From NCBI GenBank assembly GCA_947034895.1, contig OX344761.1:70431839-70495838 (forward strand): a stretch of DNA of 64,000 nt, read 5' to 3'. Within the stretch, counting starts at the first letter, position 1. Each line of letters opens with the position of its first letter. The translations under genes were made by a program, and so were the position numbers. Shown piece by piece: positions 35,853 through 47,108 of this stretch. The notes under the pieces are model-generated. The model ran no database searches. It saw only the letters and a program-made list of their open reading frames with translations, and was not told the origin of the DNA. This DNA comes from Rhytidiadelphus loreus (taxonomy: Eukaryota; Streptophyta; Bryopsida; Hypnales; Hylocomiaceae).

Positions 35853-38800
35853 TTACACAGAATAAACTCTAATGACTTGCTCAATAGAAGCCCGGCAAAC
35901 CGGGCAACCCCAATCCTTGGCCTTGATCTGTGACAAACAATCCATGCAACCAGCCAAATGACCGCAAGGAATGCACACCCCTTCTGCAGGAGCATCCCAG
36001 CAAACCACACACTGGCTTCCCTTCTCCTCAACCTTGGGTGTCGGCGCTTCTTCTGGAGCTGACGAGGCCGGGTGTGCCAGGGCCTCAACAGGATCCGCTG
36101 GGGAGGTATCAATAGCTGGGTAGTGAATAGGAAGGGGAGGAGCCGAGGGGGGAGTTGTGGAGGAAGCAGGTGCTGCTGCAGGAGCTGCTATAGGAGCTGC
36201 TACTTCAGCAGACTGAATATTTTCTGAGACCCGACTGGGCCCTGCCTCATCATCAGGGTATGTGAGAAGTAGAACCCCTTCTGCAGATGCGGTGCGTAGT
36301 GAGGCATCGATAGCCATCTTCAAAGCAGCCTCGTCTGATAATTCTATTCGGTTCTTGGGGTTGGAAGGAGTGCCTGTTTGGGAAGGACCTGGTGGCTCCT
36401 GTGTGAGAGGGCGAGTTGTTGGTCGCGATAGAGCTGACAACCCTTGTGAAACAGCTTGTGGGGTACCACGTGGTGCAGGACCGATCTGGACAAATCATAG
36501 GAATTTTGATTGAGCTCACTGCAACAACAGGAAGGCCAAAGGAAAGAAACCAAGAAACAGGAAAAAAAGAGAACATATCAACTCAAGCTTAAACAGAAAG
36601 TCCACTTCGGAAGCAAATAGTTGATAATAGTCATTTTCAAAACATATTCCTATTGTTCAAAAATGTAGGGTATCATTTCTTCTTTCAAGTGATACATTGT
36701 TGCTACCTTCCTTGAAACTTTCGAAATGATTTATTTCAACACCTATAGATTTGGAAGCAACTACTTTTGGTTATTTGAGTACTTAGTGGTTAACTCCTAA
36801 ATGCCTAATGGTCAAAAGTAGTTGCTCCCATATCTAGGAAGTATGACATGAATCGTTTAGAAAGTTTCAATGAAGGTACGAAATTATACCAATATAAAGA
36901 AGAAATGATGCAATAATTTCTTTCATGATAAGAATATGTTTTGGAAGTACGTATTATTTTCTGGGATCTTTCAAAGTGGATTTTCCATTGTTAGTTCAGC
37001 CACTGCGGGGTTAATACAACAAAGATGCCAGTTCACATTTGTAGTTGATATATGTAACTACTTACCTGAGTGCCTTTGCAGGCTTTATAGAAACGTTCCA
37101 GTTGAACCTTGTCCCCCGGTGTTTCCGCCAAGAACTTGTACTTATTTTCTGTTGACACGCAGGGAGAGTCAGTTGTCAAAACGTGAATGAGTAGCTCAGA
37201 TGCTAGAATGAGGTTTGCATTTCTTTTTCTCAGTCTTTCATATCATAGAAAACAGACAACAGGAGTTCAAAGCCTTCATTCGTTACTGAAATGACAGCTA
37301 ATTTAGCACAAGCAACTTCCAATGGGCCCTCATTACGTTAACTCGAAATTCAGTTCAACATACACGTCTCAGTATGCAACAATGAACAGAAACCTTACTT
37401 GAGTTTTTGTCCAAGATGATTACAACTGGGTCTGATGAGCTTAAATTAGGTTCCTCCACTTCAGCTTTTGATAGAGAGATTATAGTGCGTGGTGCCGGAA
37501 CCTGCACAAATTCCACGATTCGAACAGCCTTTCTTACACCTCAACTTTGACTTTACACTATCGGATACCATTCATGATTCCGAGGAAAGAATGACAAATC
37601 ATCACAATCCAGCCCTAAGCAGCTTACGAACATTGGAGAATCCTGCAGCATGACGTGAAGGTGACGTAATCCCCCCATTCCAAAGGCTCACCTGTCATGC
37701 AACAAATATTTTAAGTCATCACCAAAGCATTCTAGCTCAAACTTCAATGCAGGAATGAAGACAACTAAATTCTTAAAACAAAACATTCAAAATCATATGT
37801 TATCCTAATTTATCATTAACCCAAGTGCCCGTATGGAAAAAGTGGTCACTTCCATAATTGAAATATGTCATTTAGATATGCTTCAAGGAAGCTTGTGCTA
37901 ATAGAAAGAAAAATCCACACCCCACGATTTTTTATAGTAAAAATATGTTTTGAAGTTGCTATAATTGACTTATAAGCTCCAAAGTAGATTTTCTATTTTT
38001 AGCTTGAGAACTTAGGGGTCAACATGGCACCAACCCTGCCAGAACCAACCTTCAATCACCCTCCAGGTCCTTCTAAAAAACAAGCCAAAATTCAAACTAA
38101 TATTTATGATCACCATTTGATGAACTCACGTTAGCCACAACACAGGGCCATCACAAATACCAATTGGTAAGAATTTATAGCCTCTTGAACTCACCTTTGG
38201 TGACTGGTAGATTACAAGGTCAAACTTTGGAGTTCGTCTAGGATCCCTCTCGGTTGGCAAAACTACGGCCCAGCTACCAAAACCACAAGCTCACTATCAG
38301 TCCAATTACTCTTCCACCCACAACCAGCTGGCTGCACACTTTAGACAAGAGCTCAATGAAAGCATCATCACAAAAGACCCCCAATTAAATTGAAAAAATT
38401 CTTAATGTTCAATCAATAGACATAAAAGAGTCAAACAGTCCTAATGATGACTTCATGTTAATAATATAATTTCAAATGGCATTTACTTAATGTAAGTGTG
38501 GATGTTAATGTCGTTGGAATTAACTTGATATATCACTTTGTCAACTATTAAGTAACCATTTAGAAGGTTGACTTGACCTTAATTCAACATTATTTTATCA
38601 TTGATCTAGTGTCCAAATTAGATTAACATTAACATAGCATTTATAACTCTGTAATGTTAATGGGGATCTTTTGAGATGATAGGCAAAATTTGGATACCAT
38701 AATGTACCGAGTTAAAAGAAGAATTGGCCTTACATCTTCTTTGTCAGCCATTGCGGTGCAATAACTTCCAAGAACCCAGGTCCAGACAACTCCCGCAACA

Positions 38801-40803
38801 TGCCGTTGAATATACAAATTCGATCCTGTCACCCCATCACTCTTCCTGTCAATTTCTAAACTGATCTCATGATTCACAAGCTCCATCACATGTTAAAACC
38901 CTTTGCTAATCGATATATGAAAATAAATTTCTCAAGTAGCTGAAATAACCCTCTCGACCAATTGAGCCGCAATACAAAATACTCTAAATAATTTTGCGCT
39001 TGCGTTCTCAACTGATTTGTTCTTTCGAACTGATTTGTTATAATTATTTCTCTCAGGATAGGAGCGCACACAAAGCTGTGACAATTAAAATTGGACAAAA
39101 GTCAATAAGAACTATGGTATACCAAGTGCACAATAAGCCAAGTAATTCCCTACATATTCTATGGTACGTAGAAAAGAGACCTCGGTAATATACTAGAAGC
39201 TGTGCAATTGAAGAAGATACAATCGTACAAACAACTGAACATCTCTCTCAATACAAATTCCTTAATACAGGGTGGTGAGTTACACTCTCAATTTAACACA
39301 AAAATCATAATAAATTCCAACAGAATATACCTTGCAGTTCAAGAGCAAGAAACGTAACAGAAGAGTACCTCTATCATCCGGACCACCGACACGTGACCTC
39401 GACTGCGAGCCAAGTCTAATGGCGTGAGTGAGTCATCATTCACAGCCAACGGATCAGCTGCACCACAAAGATACGTCATGTGAGGAACAAAAAAAAAGTC
39501 ATACATGCAACCAATTTCCATCTACAAGGACAATTGAATAGTTACAGGGGCTACCAACGTACCACCACGGGACAAAAGGAGGAGTACTGTCTTGTCAAGG
39601 CCACGCTTGGCTGCATGGTGAAGAGGAAAACCTCCAAAACCTCCTGCATTGAGAACACATTCAATCACCCACCTCAATCCAGGTTGCAACTACTTTGAAA
39701 AGTCATTTTACCTTTGCCAAGAATGTGCAAGGAAAATATATCCTCAAACAAGAAGCAGCTACGATAAGAGAGGCTCCGGCTCTGTAGAACTAGCTTGCTT
39801 TTAGAGTACGGTCCTATTCAACCTCTCTCACATGTTGTTTCTATTGATGGAAAGCCTCCTTCCCTTCAGTCCAGATCCATAACATTCTCGAGAATTTGCC
39901 TCGATAACAGACCATCAGGAAAGGAGTTCAGATTTTTTTATATTAGATAGTGGGACTCTGGAACTCTGGGAGGTCCAAGATTGTTATCAGACATAACCTT
40001 TTCTTCAAGACTAAATCAGGGTCGTCATCTCTTGGAGATCACGGTCTTTGAGAGAGCACGGGGAGGACAAAGGTTATGACTCTAGACCTTCCTCTTTTCC
40101 ACACCATACGGCAATGAGAGCACCAAGAGAGATTTATGTGCAAAATCTTTTCCAATCACAATGCACCATTTGACAATGAAAGCAGCAAGAGAGGGTTATG
40201 TGAACAGTTTGAGCTCATCCCAAGGTAGGAGGTACCAAAAGGTACAGGAAGAAGACAGGCTCTCCAGTAAATGTCCCCCCAAATATAAGTCTTTTGTCTT
40301 GTTTTTCTTGGTTGCCATCTAGAGTGAAAAAAGATGAATTCTCACAGCTACTAAAGAGAGTTACGAATACCTACCAGGCCGATAAGCGTTTAGATTGGCT
40401 CCAAGATTGAGAAGCGTCAAGACCATCTCAAACAAGTCACCTCGTGTGCAAGCAAGAATGAGCGGTGTGCGTCCTTCTTTATCCAGAAACTGCAACACAA
40501 GGAAATACCATGAGCCAGAAGGACCAAGAGACTAAAACTGGAGCTATTACATTCGAGTAGGTCAGGAAGGAACTTTCTTTATATCAGTTTTGTTTCTTTT
40601 ATGACCAATACATGCAATGTTCTTCTTGTGAAATAAACTTTGGCTCCTTCTGAATTATAAATTTCACAACATGATCAATCAAACTGCCTAATAATTCTTA
40701 CCTCCAAGGAGGCTCCATCACGGCGAAGGGCTTTGACAGCGTTATGATTTCCATTCTGCACAGCCTGATAAAGCTGCTCCTCTTTGCTTGTACTATTGCC
40801 CAT
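35853..40803 (-). CDS. XBAT35: XBAT35-like ankyrin-repeat RING E3 ubiquitin ligase
   Basis: Nine minus-strand exons in phase: 40,803-40,702, 40,489-40,375, 39,643-39,563, 39,457-39,369, 38,825-38,734, 38,273-38,195, 37,501-37,399, 37,148-37,066 and 36,485-35,853, giving 458 residues (Arabidopsis XBAT35 is similar in length). It starts MGNSTSKEEQLYQ. Four ankyrin units cover about residues 8-130. The middle region DRICIFNGMLRELSGPGF and IAPQWLTKKIWAVVLP is the conserved XBAT34/35 segment. A ubiquitin-interacting-motif-like helix, DEAALKMAIDASL, lies at 299-311. A C3HC4 RING follows: C407, C410, C422, H424, C428, C431, C442, C445. The last residues are VIRVYSV. The family transfers ubiquitin to target proteins. 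XBAT35 is known in ethylene and defence signalling. Introns 6 and 8 carry TTAA MITEs. Confidence 0.94.
36630..37010. mobile_element. TTAA MITE (36,794-37,010) plus inverted partial copy, in XBAT35-like intron 8
   Basis: The element 36,794-37,010 (217 bp) starts CTCCTAAATGCC after TTAA (36,790-36,793) and ends CTGCGGGG before TTAA (37,011-37,014). The adjoining 36,630-36,790 is its partial inverted copy: 'ttgaaactttc', 'ggaagcaactactttt' and 'aaacatattc' pair with the right-hand text. The whole forms a long foldback. The interior resembles 37,820-38,018. Confidence 0.65.
37820..38018. mobile_element. Short TTAA-family MITE in XBAT35-like intron 6, 199 bp
   Basis: Starts CCCAAGTGCCC after TTAA (37,816-37,819) and ends CTTAGGGG before TCAA (38,019-38,022), a one-base change from TTAA. 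The stretch 'aaaatatgttttgaagttgc...aaagtagattttc' is shared with 36,930-36,985. Confidence 0.55.
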
Positions 40804-41489
40804 GCCCGCTTCTTCACCTTGCCAAGATCCAGACTCTGCAAATCCGCCAAAACTAAATTTAGTAAACAAAACACACAACCTCGCGCAGAATCTCACAAAG
40901 AAGTAAAAAATGTTTAGTATTTCCGTTCGTGATTCCTGCAAAGCATCTTTTTACGGGACTCCCTTTAAATTGAGAGTTCGCAAACCCTAAATTACGGCGA
41001 GTTCATGTTTGGACACTTTCAACAGCCGAAACACGACCATACAACCAAAACCTCCATCAAACGACCATCCGCAACCACACAACTTACTTTCAAAATCAAT
41101 ACAACGCCATTCCAGAATTCTCAACCAAAAAATCGTCCAAAATTCCTCTCACCACGGACACAAGAAAATTCCCCTGCAACAGCATTCCCAAACCATCCAT
41201 ACCCCAACCCTAACCCCCTCCCCAACCAAATCCCGAACTCCTGCCAACTCCAAACCCCAAACATAATTCCACCAAAACACCACCTCAATACGGCCGATCA
41301 AATTCTCCCGACGCTCCGAACTCCTCCTGCTTCTCCACCTTCCAACCAAAACCTCCAAATCCAAGAACCAAACCTCCGCTCCACGTAATCTCCTCCCTCC
41401 CCTGAGTCCCCTCCCCAGCACCAACAATTCTCCAGCAAAAACTCTCCAGCAATTCTTCCACAATTTCACAAACTTAGCACGGAGTAAGG
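40804..41489. other. Intergenic region upstream of the XBAT35-like gene
   Basis: This segment should contain the promoter and 5' leader of the minus-strand XBAT35-like gene. The plus strand at 41,000-41,470 is rich in C and A and keeps frames open on both strands without any recognisable protein. It is probably a leader or promoter of biased composition. Confidence 0.45.
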
Positions 41490-41789
41490 ATGCGTGGATC
41501 GACGCGCATCACAATTAGGGGAATTTTGGGGAAGCTGGTCCGATTTCGAAGCTCTGTCGGTCCAGTTCTGAAGAAGAAGAAGAACTCGAGGATTGCCTGG
41601 AGCTCGGTTTGGATGGAATTGAAGATGAAGGTCGATTTAATGGGGAGAATTTGTGTGGAAATTGTCTGGAACGAGGGGGACACTGCTACAGTTGATCCTA
41701 CGACAGGTCATGATGCATATTCACGGACGGACATGGCGGAGGACGACTGTGACGACGACGATGAAGACCAAGACGACAAATACTCATGA
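41490..41789 (+). CDS. Hypothetical 99-residue protein, divergent from the XBAT35-like gene
   Basis: This is a single open frame from ATG to TGA. The product is basic at the N terminus (MRGSTRITIRGILGK, KKKKN) and very acidic at the end (EDDCDDDDEDQDD). I do not recognise it. It lies about 690 bases upstream of the XBAT35-like ATG on the opposite strand, where a divergent promoter could serve both. Composition is GC-richer than the surroundings, which mildly supports coding. A second short open stretch (about 41,806-41,940) follows in another frame, so the frame could also be the first exon of a longer or broken gene. It may equally be chance. Confidence 0.25.
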   Translation: MRGSTRITIRGILGKLVRFRSSVGPVLKKKKNSRIAWSSVWMELKMKVDLMGRICVEIVWNEGDTATVDPTTGHDAYSRTDMAEDDCDDDDEDQDDKYS

Positions 41790-42069
41790 AGAAGCAAGGG
41801 TACGGAAACTGCTCGCACGCGGCTGTCGGTGACCGTGGCCGAATATGTCGGGTTCATCATGGGTACGCTGCTTGTTGGCGTGGCACGCACTTGGGGGGGT
41901 TACGTACCAACCGTGGTTAACCGTATGGAACGCGGCCTATGATCACATAACATACGGTATTGCAACTTCTAAGGGTGGGACTTCCACGTGGAGTTGGAAT
42001 CGGAAAACAATTTTCGTTTCTCGGAATTGGAATTGCTTTCGTCAATTTCCATGATGTTTACACTTCCTT

Positions 42070-43290
42070 GTGAATAAGGAGAAACTATATTTTAAGAGTA
42101 ATTTTGTTTTTTGAGTAGGGAGAAATTATATTTTAGGAGTAGCTTTGGCTCGTGAGTAAGAAAATACTCCCTCCGTCCCAAAATGATCTTCTTGTTGGCC
42201 TTAATTTTTTGTCCCCAAAAGATCTTCATGGTATGACGCAGTGGAAACAAGGGTCTAAATATGAAAGCCTTACAATTCTACTATACTTACAAAGGTTGGC
42301 CAAAATACCTTACATTATTTATTTTAAGACTCAAATCTTATCTACCTTGCATTCTGGCCCCATCACCTTCTAATCAGAACCTATAATCTGGACCCCTTCC
42401 TAGGAGGGGTCAGAATCCACCTAATTCAGGCATGAAGTTATGAGAAGGCCCCATATATTCAGCCATGCATCACTAACAATGCCTCACTTAATTTAGACAT
42501 ACTAACCCTACATAATTTAAACATTTATGCCCTTCTTCATTCAGGTAGGTAAAAAATTCACGATGATGGCTTAATCAATGGCCAGCGGTGCTCCATTTCC
42601 AAATCCCCAAAATTCCACTTTTTAGTGAGAGATAATTACATGTCAAAAATTAATCCAAAACTAAAAAAATTAGGATAATAAGAGAGTACCAAAATTTATT
42701 CATGTGTCAAAACGGATTTTAAAAATTATAATTTTTAAGCTTAATCTAGAACATTTTGTCTAACAGGAAGATCATTTTGGGACGGAGGGAGTACTACATT
42801 GTAGGAGTAGCTCTGTCTTGTGTATAGGGAAAAGTGAGTAGGAAAATACTACATTGTAGGAATAGCTTTGTCTTGTGTATAGGGAAAAGTGAGTAGGAAA
42901 ATACTACATTGTAGGAATAGCTTTGTCTTGTGTATAGGAAAAAGTGAGTAGGAAAATACTACATTGTAGGAATAGCTTTGTCTTGTGTATAGGAAAAAGT
43001 GAGTAGGAAAATACTACATTGTAGGAATAGCTTTGTCTTGTGAGTAGAAAAAAAAACTAAATTTTAGGAGTAGCTTTGTCTTGTGAGTAGGAAAAAAATA
43101 CATTTCAGGAATAACTTTATCTTGTGAGTAGGAAAAATCTACATTTTAGGAGTAGCTTTGACATGTGAGCAGGAAAAAATCTACATTTAAGGAGTAGCTT
43201 TGTCTTGTAAGTAGGAAAAAACTACATTATAAGGAGTAATTTTGTCTTGTGAATAGGAAGAAACTACATTTTAAGAAGAGCTTTGTCTTC
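42070..43290 (+). repeat. Minisatellite of 40- and 55-bp units, interrupted by a MITE
   Basis: Units built on 'tactacattgtaggaatagc' and 'tttgtcttgtg(t/a)(a/g)ta' recur across the region. Four 55-bp units lie at 42,792-43,011 with starts at 42,792, 42,847, 42,902 and 42,957. They are followed by about six shorter, more diverged units of roughly 40 bp to about 43,290. Two such units lie left of the MITE (about 42,070-42,166). There are no unique spacers. Confidence 0.9.
42167..42791. mobile_element. Stowaway-type MITE, 625 bp, TA target duplication
   Basis: The 25-base termini are exact inverted repeats beginning CTCCCTCCGTCCCAAAATG, the well-known Stowaway (Tc1/mariner) end. They are flanked by TA at 42,165-42,166 and 42,792-42,793. 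The element sits inside the minisatellite, splitting a unit between 'aaaa' and 'ctacatt'. No transposase is encoded. A diverged relative lies at 60,086-60,614 in the opposite orientation. Confidence 0.93.
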
Positions 43291-43901
43291 TTGTCAAATT
43301 AGAAGCAATTCAAAAGTTCAAGTCCAAAATTTTCCACAAGCTGGAAATTTGCTCCACCCACTTTTTATATACTCTCTTTCTCTCTCTCTAATCATGTTGG
43401 TAAACTTATTACGAATGTCTACGACTCATAACTACAAATCAAACTTCAACCACAATTGACTTCAATGATTTTCTAATTTATTAATTCATAAAAACTTTGA
43501 AATTCAATAACTTTCACACTATAGATCCAAACACCACAAAACAAAGCCATGTAGAGGCCATTATATAATCTCAAGAATTCATTTCTTATGTTAGTAGAAT
43601 GTTAATGTAGATGTAGGAATAATAAACACAGAATTAGACATTTTTGCACTTGGAGGGTGTGGGATTGCACTTGGCTCTTTTGCCAATAAAAAAAGACATT
43701 TTCAAAAATTTGAGGGGGGCAAACAAAATCAAATACATTGTTCACTCTTTTTACAAAAAAATGTATAAAAATACTTATAATACTTTATTTTTCAAAATTA
43801 CTTATAGAAAACCTTATACATTTTTCACTCCATACTTAAGTACATCAGTATGGCTACATCTACAAAGTATAAAGCAGTTTGAATTACATAATACGTAGAC
43901 T
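43291..43901. other. Non-coding stretch downstream of the DUF7869-like ORF
   Basis: A CT microsatellite (about 43,373-43,390) and A/T-rich text. This must include the 3' end of the minus-strand ORF. I found no terminal repeat of a larger transposon. Confidence 0.4.
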
Positions 43902-46900
43902 CTAATGCATATCCAAATCATTTTGCAAGCGCTCATCATCTAGGTCTTCCATTTGCATTGCCATATATTCCACAAGGTGTGGTTTAGCGTCCTGTGGAAT
44001 GAACACTCTTTCTTCAGTTTGAACACCATGCACTGTAATGTTCGAACATACTCCATGGCCGCTTCTTCCTCTCTCAAAGACATCCACCCATGAATAAATG
44101 GTAGCTTCCTTTTCAATCCAGGCCAACCTCTCCCTAGATGGTTCCCACGTAGCTTCCATGCAATTTGTATATCTCACTCTGTTACTACTTATTTCTTCAT
44201 GCACTTCAGGTCTTATAATTGGCCAATACCACAATACCTTCATCTTTGAGGCCCACCTTCCTTGCCCAAACTCCAACACTTTCCCCACATAAAATGGTAC
44301 TCCTCCTCTTACTTCACTCAACTCTACAGTGAGAGCCACAAATTGGCCTACAACAACATCCTTTTCTGGATTGAATGGAGGAAAAGGATCTTCACTTCCA
44401 CTTTGCAAAACTTCTGGAACTACTTCATTTCTACCACCTCTGTTTCTCCTTCCTGTTACTCTTCTTGATGCTTCTTGTAGAGGTCTATCCCTACGGGGTC
44501 CAAAATATCCCCTCCTTGCAGGATTAGGCATACTTGCCATAATCAAGTTCACAGTTGCACTCTCTGTTCTGTTTCCATCTACATCAGATGTTGCATTTAA
44601 ATCTATACATGCTTCTCCAATATCCGGTACAACATTGCCATCCTGTGTTTCATTCAACACATCACTTGGCCAAAACGATAAATCATGAAAGCGTCCTCTA
44701 TTCGATTGTGGGAAATCCTGCAAATAATCCTTGAATTCTTTTGTCTTCTGTATAACTTCTGAATTCTTCTCTGCATTCATGTCTCTCAAGACGAGCTTCT
44801 CTTTGTATGCGATGAATTCGTCCAGTGCTTTCAATTCCCTTTGATCAGCTGCAAACACTTGTGCAAGTTCTGGTTTTTCTGCAATGCTTGGTAAGGAGTT
44901 CATGCACAAATGACCTCCTCCAGGACCCCATTCATCTGAGCTGAAATGTTTGTGTTGCACACGAACCAAGCCATTTTCCACATAAAACCTCATGTGATGT
45001 GGAAACGTTATGCCTGTCAAGCTATCTCCACCTCGTAATAAATGAGGTGTAATGAATGCCTTCCAATCTCGAACGTGCTCTAGTTTACGAGCACTCACAA
45101 ACGCTTCTGTATATGATGTCCCTTTCTCTACTAATTGCAACATCTCCTCCAATGTATCAACGTCTTTCCTCTTCAGTACATTGGAAATGATACTAAACTT
45201 TTGATCGATGTTCTCATGGGTGTGGCCTACTATCAAAAAACAAAGATGTACTTCCTTGAAGAAACCAAGGCCAACTAGTGCAGCACACATGGCAAACATG
45301 TAAATGTTCTTGTTCTCCCTTGTAGTATTATCTGCTTGAATCCTCAAAGTCGGTGGCAATGATCCCTTCCTTCGCTTTACATCGCATATCACGTTCATCA
45401 CTGATGTTATGACTTGATTGCTGTCATGCTTATGGTGAGCATCTATCCACACATCTGCGTACAGACCTATGCCATGTACCAATACACCGCACAAATGCGT
45501 CTTCACAAATCTCGATTCGATGTTCTTCACCGTCTGCCTCATTCTTGGTACCATGGTTGTATTTTGATCCATACCATCTACAATCAAACACATAAAAATG
45601 TCTGGAGTGATCATCGCTGATCTCTTAAACAACCAATAATCTCGCCTCTCTTCCATTTGAATTCGAATGTGTACAATGTACAATTCCTTTATCTTCATCT
45701 TTGCCGTTGCATTCGTCGTTGATTCCATTCCACACTTATACTCCCAGCAATGATAGCACTTTGAAAATCTTGAGAATGGAGGGATTTGCACATGCGGAAA
45801 CTCTTTCCGCCAAAGTAGACGAAACGAACTCATCGATAATTCTGATCCATCCACTAATTTCTTCACTTCCTCGTTCACATAACAGAACACATCCAATTTA
45901 GTGGTATTCATAGGTAGTAGAATTAATGGTAACACTGCATTGTCTGTTTTTCTGCGTACTGATCGATGAGGTTGTTGACATCCAGCTTCATTCACAAATA
46001 CGCGAAGGCTTTCCCTCGCTGCTGACATTTTTGCACTTTCTCTTCCTTGGCATGTGTTTCCATGAACGGCTGCCACTCTGCCGTACACAGCATGGGTTGT
46101 CTTCAATTGCTTAAAACGCCTTTGAGAATAACCCAACGCTGTTGCATAACATGCATTGCAAACGACACTGCCATCTAATTTTGTCACATACTTGTCTCTT
46201 CCAGGTCCGTTCGTACGAGTGTAGAAGGCGTTAAGCATTTGCATTATCCACGTTGCCCTTGCTTCGTATTTTTGACCCCACGCCATGTATCGTTGATCCA
46301 GTATGTATTTCGGATCCACATCACCCAAACAATTGCGTTTACATGCCCCACTGTCCTTTGCACGCTTCACACTTTCAAGAGTTACTTTTTGACTCGCAGA
46401 CTCCCCCCTCTCTCTTGGGCTTATCACTTTGGCTCTTCGATTTGTCATTGAATATTTCCTCCTCTGTGTATCCATAGGCATACCATCCAAGGTCCTAAAA
46501 TCAACATTGTTGATTTCTGATCCTTGCGTCATAGGAGAACTACTTTCAGGTGTGCTTCTCCTACCATTACTTGATGGAGTTACTTCAGAATTGCTTGTAT
46601 TTCCTCCTGCATCATCAAAATCATACACTGGTGCAGAGATTGGAGGGAAGGAAAAATTTGACCCCTCTACTGTTGTTCCATTCGTGGTTCTCAATTGTGA
46701 GGGCAATGGTCGACGAATTGAAGCGCGACGCCATCGTATAACCTTACCCAAACAATCACCTAAAAACTCCCCCACTACTTCACCTACCCACTTCCTTTCA
46801 TCGAGAGCATGTGTTACACGAATCGCTACTTCATAAGGGCGTAATTTCACTTCATGAAGTTCAATACCGCACGTGAAATTAGTGTCCAATACACCAACTC

Positions 46901-47108
46901 CGACAATGTCACCGTCATCCCCTAAAAGTTGTACCATGCCACTTATAACCTCCGGCACTCTTGAAACAGGTGATTGGTTCTCTTCTGCAAACAATCTACC
47001 ACGTACTACACGTGCTAGTCTTTCTCCGATGCCTCTTCGTTCAGTTGCAACTGCTGAAGTTGCTACTGCACTAAAAACCACTGGACTTCCGAATGCTTGT
47101 GTTGCCAT
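43902..47108 (-). CDS. Large intronless DUF7869-like protein, probable transposase or derivative
   Basis: The frame runs from ATG at 47,108 (MATQAFGS) to the stop at 43,902, 1,068 residues with no intron. Residues about 58-105 look like the small N-terminal domain seen before other plant transposases. A C317-x2-C320 pair (VCNACYATALGYS) and C451-x2-C454 (KCYHCWEYKC) follow. The core shows LIVDGMDQ (D511), IQADNTTRENKN (D593) and VGHTHENIDQ (E632, D635), the conserved text of DUF7869 proteins as I remember it. The spacing D-81-D-38-E suits an RNase H-like DDE nuclease. A barrel-like PFYVGKVLEFG...VLWYWP segment lies at about 935-965. Loss of function is not evident: no stop or frameshift. It could be an active transposase, a domesticated gene or a host gene of unknown role. 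Function is inferred. Confidence 0.75.
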   Translation of the reverse strand: MATQAFGSPVVFSAVATSAVATERRGIGERLARVVRGRLFAEENQSPVSRVPEVISGMVQLLGDDGDIVGVGVLDTNFTCGIELHEVKLRPYEVAIRVTHALDERKWVGEVVGEFLGDCLGKVIRWRRASIRRPLPSQLRTTNGTTVEGSNFSFPPISAPVYDFDDAGGNTSNSEVTPSSNGRRSTPESSSPMTQGSEINNVDFRTLDGMPMDTQRRKYSMTNRRAKVISPRERGESASQKVTLESVKRAKDSGACKRNCLGDVDPKYILDQRYMAWGQKYEARATWIMQMLNAFYTRTNGPGRDKYVTKLDGSVVCNACYATALGYSQRRFKQLKTTHAVYGRVAAVHGNTCQGRESAKMSAARESLRVFVNEAGCQQPHRSVRRKTDNAVLPLILLPMNTTKLDVFCYVNEEVKKLVDGSELSMSSFRLLWRKEFPHVQIPPFSRFSKCYHCWEYKCGMESTTNATAKMKIKELYIVHIRIQMEERRDYWLFKRSAMITPDIFMCLIVDGMDQNTTMVPRMRQTVKNIESRFVKTHLCGVLVHGIGLYADVWIDAHHKHDSNQVITSVMNVICDVKRRKGSLPPTLRIQADNTTRENKNIYMFAMCAALVGLGFFKEVHLCFLIVGHTHENIDQKFSIISNVLKRKDVDTLEEMLQLVEKGTSYTEAFVSARKLEHVRDWKAFITPHLLRGGDSLTGITFPHHMRFYVENGLVRVQHKHFSSDEWGPGGGHLCMNSLPSIAEKPELAQVFAADQRELKALDEFIAYKEKLVLRDMNAEKNSEVIQKTKEFKDYLQDFPQSNRGRFHDLSFWPSDVLNETQDGNVVPDIGEACIDLNATSDVDGNRTESATVNLIMASMPNPARRGYFGPRRDRPLQEASRRVTGRRNRGGRNEVVPEVLQSGSEDPFPPFNPEKDVVVGQFVALTVELSEVRGGVPFYVGKVLEFGQGRWASKMKVLWYWPIIRPEVHEEISSNRVRYTNCMEATWEPSRERLAWIEKEATIYSWVDVFERGRSGHGVCSNITVHGVQTEERVFIPQDAKPHLVEYMAMQMEDLDDERLQNDLDMH

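Noticed and set aside
42792..43290. Regularly spaced repeats that could be mistaken for a CRISPR array
   Set aside because: Units are contiguous without unique spacers, in plant nuclear DNA. It is a minisatellite.
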